Assembly: GCF_002812955.1 (NCBI RefSeq)
Contig: NZ_PFXK01000001.1
Span: 186,001-250,000 of the forward strand
Direction of reading: 5' to 3'
Source: Vibrio sp. HA2012
GTDB taxonomy: Bacteria; Pseudomonadota; Gammaproteobacteria; Enterobacterales; Vibrionaceae
DNA length: 64,000 bases
Made by a program: the position numbers and the translations under genes
Notes under the pieces: model-generated
What the model saw: the letters and a program-made list of their open reading frames with translations, nothing else
The model's database searches: none
What the model was told of the DNA's origin: nothing
Shown: positions 61,937 to 64,000 of the stretch, one piece after another
How positions within the stretch are numbered: the first letter of the stretch is position 1
Layout: each line of letters opens with the position of its first letter

Positions 61937-64000
61937 ATGTGTTCGATCAGAAGACATTGGATCAGTGACCCTGCGTTCCGTTTTTTTAAGAAGGTACTGC
62001 CGCCCTTGTCTGAAACTGAGAAAGAAGCGATGGAATCCGGTAGTGTCTGGTGGGACGGAGAGCTGTTTTCTGGTCATCCCGACTGGCAAAAACTGCTGAA
62101 CTATCCTAAACCAAGACTGACTCATGAAGAGCAGCAATTTATTGACCATCAGCTTGAGACTTTGCTGGCTATGCTGGATGATTATCAGATGGTTAAACGG
62201 GACAGAGATCTTCCTCCTGCCGTATGGGATTATCTGCGTAAGGAAGGTTTTTTTGCTTTTATTATCAGCAGACAATATGGTGGACATGGCTTTTCGGCTC
62301 TGGCAAATTCAACCATAGTGACAAAAATAGCCTCCCGGAGTGTCAGTGTCGCTTCCACTGTCATGGTTCCTAATTCTCTTGGACCGGCGGAGCTGTTGTC
62401 CCGTTATGGAACTGAAGCGCAAAAGCGGTTTTGGTTGCCACGTCTGGCGGATGGCAGAGATATTCCCTGCTTTGCGTTAACCAGTCCTGACGCTGGATCT
62501 GACGCAGGGAGCATTCCGGATGAAGGAATTGTCTGTCGGGATGTTTTTGATGGTGAGGAAACTATCGGCATAAAACTTCACTGGAATAAGCGTTATATCA
62601 CATTGGCGCCTGTAGCGACAGTACTTGGTCTGGCCTTCAAGTTGTATGATCCAGATGGCCTCATTGGTGATAAAAAGCATATCGGCATCACGCTGGCACT
62701 TATTCCGGCGAACCATCCCGGTGTTGAAACGGGAGAACGGCACGACCCTATGGGACTGGCGTTTATGAACGGTCCGACACGGGGACATGATGTCTTTATT
62801 CCGCTGGACTGGATTATCGGTGGTCAGGCGTTTGCGGGTAAAGGCTGGCGTATGTTGATGGAATGCCTGTCGGCAGGACGTGGCATTTCTCTTCCCGCGA
62901 TGGGAACAGCGATTGGTCATCTCACGGCTCGAACCTGCGGGGCATATGCCTATGTCCGGAAACAGTTCGGTTCTCCTATAGGAACGTTTGAAGGTGTAGC
63001 ACAGAAACTGGGACGTATTGGAGGACTGACTTATCTGTTGGAAGCTACCAGAATTCTGACGACAACAGCTCTCGATCTGCAGGAAAGGCCGGGAATTGTA
63101 ACGGCTATTGCCAAATCCCATATGACGGAGATGGCCCGAATCCTCATGAATGATGCTATGGACATTCATGGCGGGCGAGGGCTGCAACAGGGGCCAATGA
63201 ACTATCTGGCACAGCATTATAGTGGAACACCGATAGCCATTACCGTAGAAGGCTCCAATATTCTGACCCGTAACCTGATGATATTCGGGCAGGGAGCCAT
63301 TCGCTGTCACCCATATCTTTTGCATGAGATGGCAGCAGCAATGATATCCGATCCGGAAGAAGGTGCTGGTGAGTTTGATCGTCAGTTGCCCGGACACATC
63401 GTACATACCGTGAAAAATGCTATCGGTACACTGGTCGCTGGTATTACCGGAGCCAGATTCATCCGAAGTGGTATTAGTGGAGAAACCTGCGGTTATTATC
63501 GTGATCTGACCCGGATAAGCAGGGCTTTGGCATTGAGTGCAGAGATCGCAATGATCGTTTTGGGGGGGAATTTAAAGCGTAAAGAGATGATTTCTGCTCG
63601 GCTTGGTGATGTGCTCAGCTATCTTTATATGGCCTCGGCGGTACTGAAACGCTATGAAAATGATGGTCGTCAGCAGAGTGACCTTCCTTATGTTCATTAC
63701 GGGGTTCAGCATTGTTTACATTATGCAGCCATTGCATTGCAGGAGACCTGTACGAATTTTCCGCAACCTTGGGTTGGTAAGCTGTTAAGCCTGTGGATGT
63801 TTCCGCTGGGGAATGGCTTTCGAAAACCAACGGATGCACTGACCATTCAGCTCGCTGAAACATTGATGATGCCTGGAGCCCATCGGGAAAGACTCACCTG
63901 TTTATGCTATGTCGGAGAGTCGGAAACAGACGCGGTGGGATTGGTTGAACGGGCTTTTCAGTCTCTTTATGCGATTCGTCCGCTGGAGCGAAAGCTGCGT
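61937..64000 (+). CDS. fadE: Acyl-CoA dehydrogenase FadE paralogue, 3' partial
   Basis: 688 codons visible, open to the last base, so the gene continues beyond the window. Matches FadE (E. coli YafH) along its length: ISDPAFRFFKKVLPP, WWDGELFSGHPDW, FALTSPDAGSDAG, TWNKRYITLAP-like LHWNKRYITLAP, AITVEGSNILTR and RKEMISARLGD. It should catalyse the first step of beta-oxidation. AGAGAGG precedes the ATG. An in-frame TAG at 61877 shows the start cannot be far upstream, so it lacks the N-terminal membrane segment of about 80 aa seen in E. coli FadE. Confidence 0.93.
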   Translation, partial: MCSIRRHWISDPAFRFFKKVLPPLSETEKEAMESGSVWWDGELFSGHPDWQKLLNYPKPRLTHEEQQFIDHQLETLLAMLDDYQMVKRDRDLPPAVWDYLRKEGFFAFIISRQYGGHGFSALANSTIVTKIASRSVSVASTVMVPNSLGPAELLSRYGTEAQKRFWLPRLADGRDIPCFALTSPDAGSDAGSIPDEGIVCRDVFDGEETIGIKLHWNKRYITLAPVATVLGLAFKLYDPDGLIGDKKHIGITLALIPANHPGVETGERHDPMGLAFMNGPTRGHDVFIPLDWIIGGQAFAGKGWRMLMECLSAGRGISLPAMGTAIGHLTARTCGAYAYVRKQFGSPIGTFEGVAQKLGRIGGLTYLLEATRILTTTALDLQERPGIVTAIAKSHMTEMARILMNDAMDIHGGRGLQQGPMNYLAQHYSGTPIAITVEGSNILTRNLMIFGQGAIRCHPYLLHEMAAAMISDPEEGAGEFDRQLPGHIVHTVKNAIGTLVAGITGARFIRSGISGETCGYYRDLTRISRALALSAEIAMIVLGGNLKRKEMISARLGDVLSYLYMASAVLKRYENDGRQQSDLPYVHYGVQHCLHYAAIALQETCTNFPQPWVGKLLSLWMFPLGNGFRKPTDALTIQLAETLMMPGAHRERLTCLCYVGESETDAVGLVERAFQSLYAIRPLERKLR

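Noticed and set aside
1-64000. CRISPR array or complete insertion sequence
   Set aside because: No regularly spaced repeats and no transposase gene were seen.

Overview
The window looks like chromosomal DNA of a gammaproteobacterium, most probably a Vibrio or close relative. The clearest taxonomic signal is the block rplY, radD, rsuA, bcr, which is arranged much as in E. coli. It is supported by a SufABCDSE operon, MetR, YgiQ, NhaA, a FadE-type acyl-CoA dehydrogenase, DUF4250 and DUF2913-like proteins, and Fur-like and CRP-like boxes. The species cannot be fixed from sequence reading alone. No complete tRNA or rRNA gene, intact insertion sequence or CRISPR array was seen.

Positions 1-8090 are the right part of a probable genomic island. 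They hold a type I restriction-modification operon (hsdR, cut by the window edge, then hsdM and hsdS). It is translationally coupled to an AAA ATPase and an HNH nuclease resembling the PtuA/PtuB (Septu) pair. The block ends at a 28-nt sequence resembling the 3' end of a tRNA-Ser gene, followed by an intrinsic terminator, as expected at the distal attachment site of a tRNA-integrated island. Positions 8130-9110 are gene-poor, with a 56-bp palindrome, a 17-bp tandem repeat and decayed reading frames. A large lipoprotein gene follows.

Positions 11010-20957 (minus strand) look like an iron-related block. The sufABCDSE iron-sulfur assembly operon sits behind a Fur-box promoter. Downstream is a pair of exporter-fold ABC genes resembling YbtPQ/IrtAB siderophore importers, with a TetR gene after them. 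The ABC promoter carries a perfect 18-3-18 palindrome and a Fur-like box. Positions 21102-28525 hold a two-gene unknown operon, a secreted alpha-amylase, a chemoreceptor with a CRP-like site, and a Cache-GGDEF-EAL protein.

Positions 28544-39117 are a complete NiFe-hydrogenase locus. hypABCDEF runs on the minus strand, diverging from hydB-hydG-hydD-hydA and a maturation protease on the plus strand. This is a group 3b NAD(P)-linked sulfhydrogenase with the gene order known from Pyrococcus. A PAS-GGDEF protein follows.

Positions 41042-49799 are mostly single genes: ygiQ, DUF4250, metR, a META lipoprotein, a divergent MFS/LysR pair, a cysteine-containing secreted protein, chrA and rplY. Positions 50005-64000 hold radD, rsuA, the coupled unit bcr-DUF2913-MATE, a three-gene ABC/FtsX/AttH-like export system, nhaA, and the start of a fadE paralogue that runs off the right edge.
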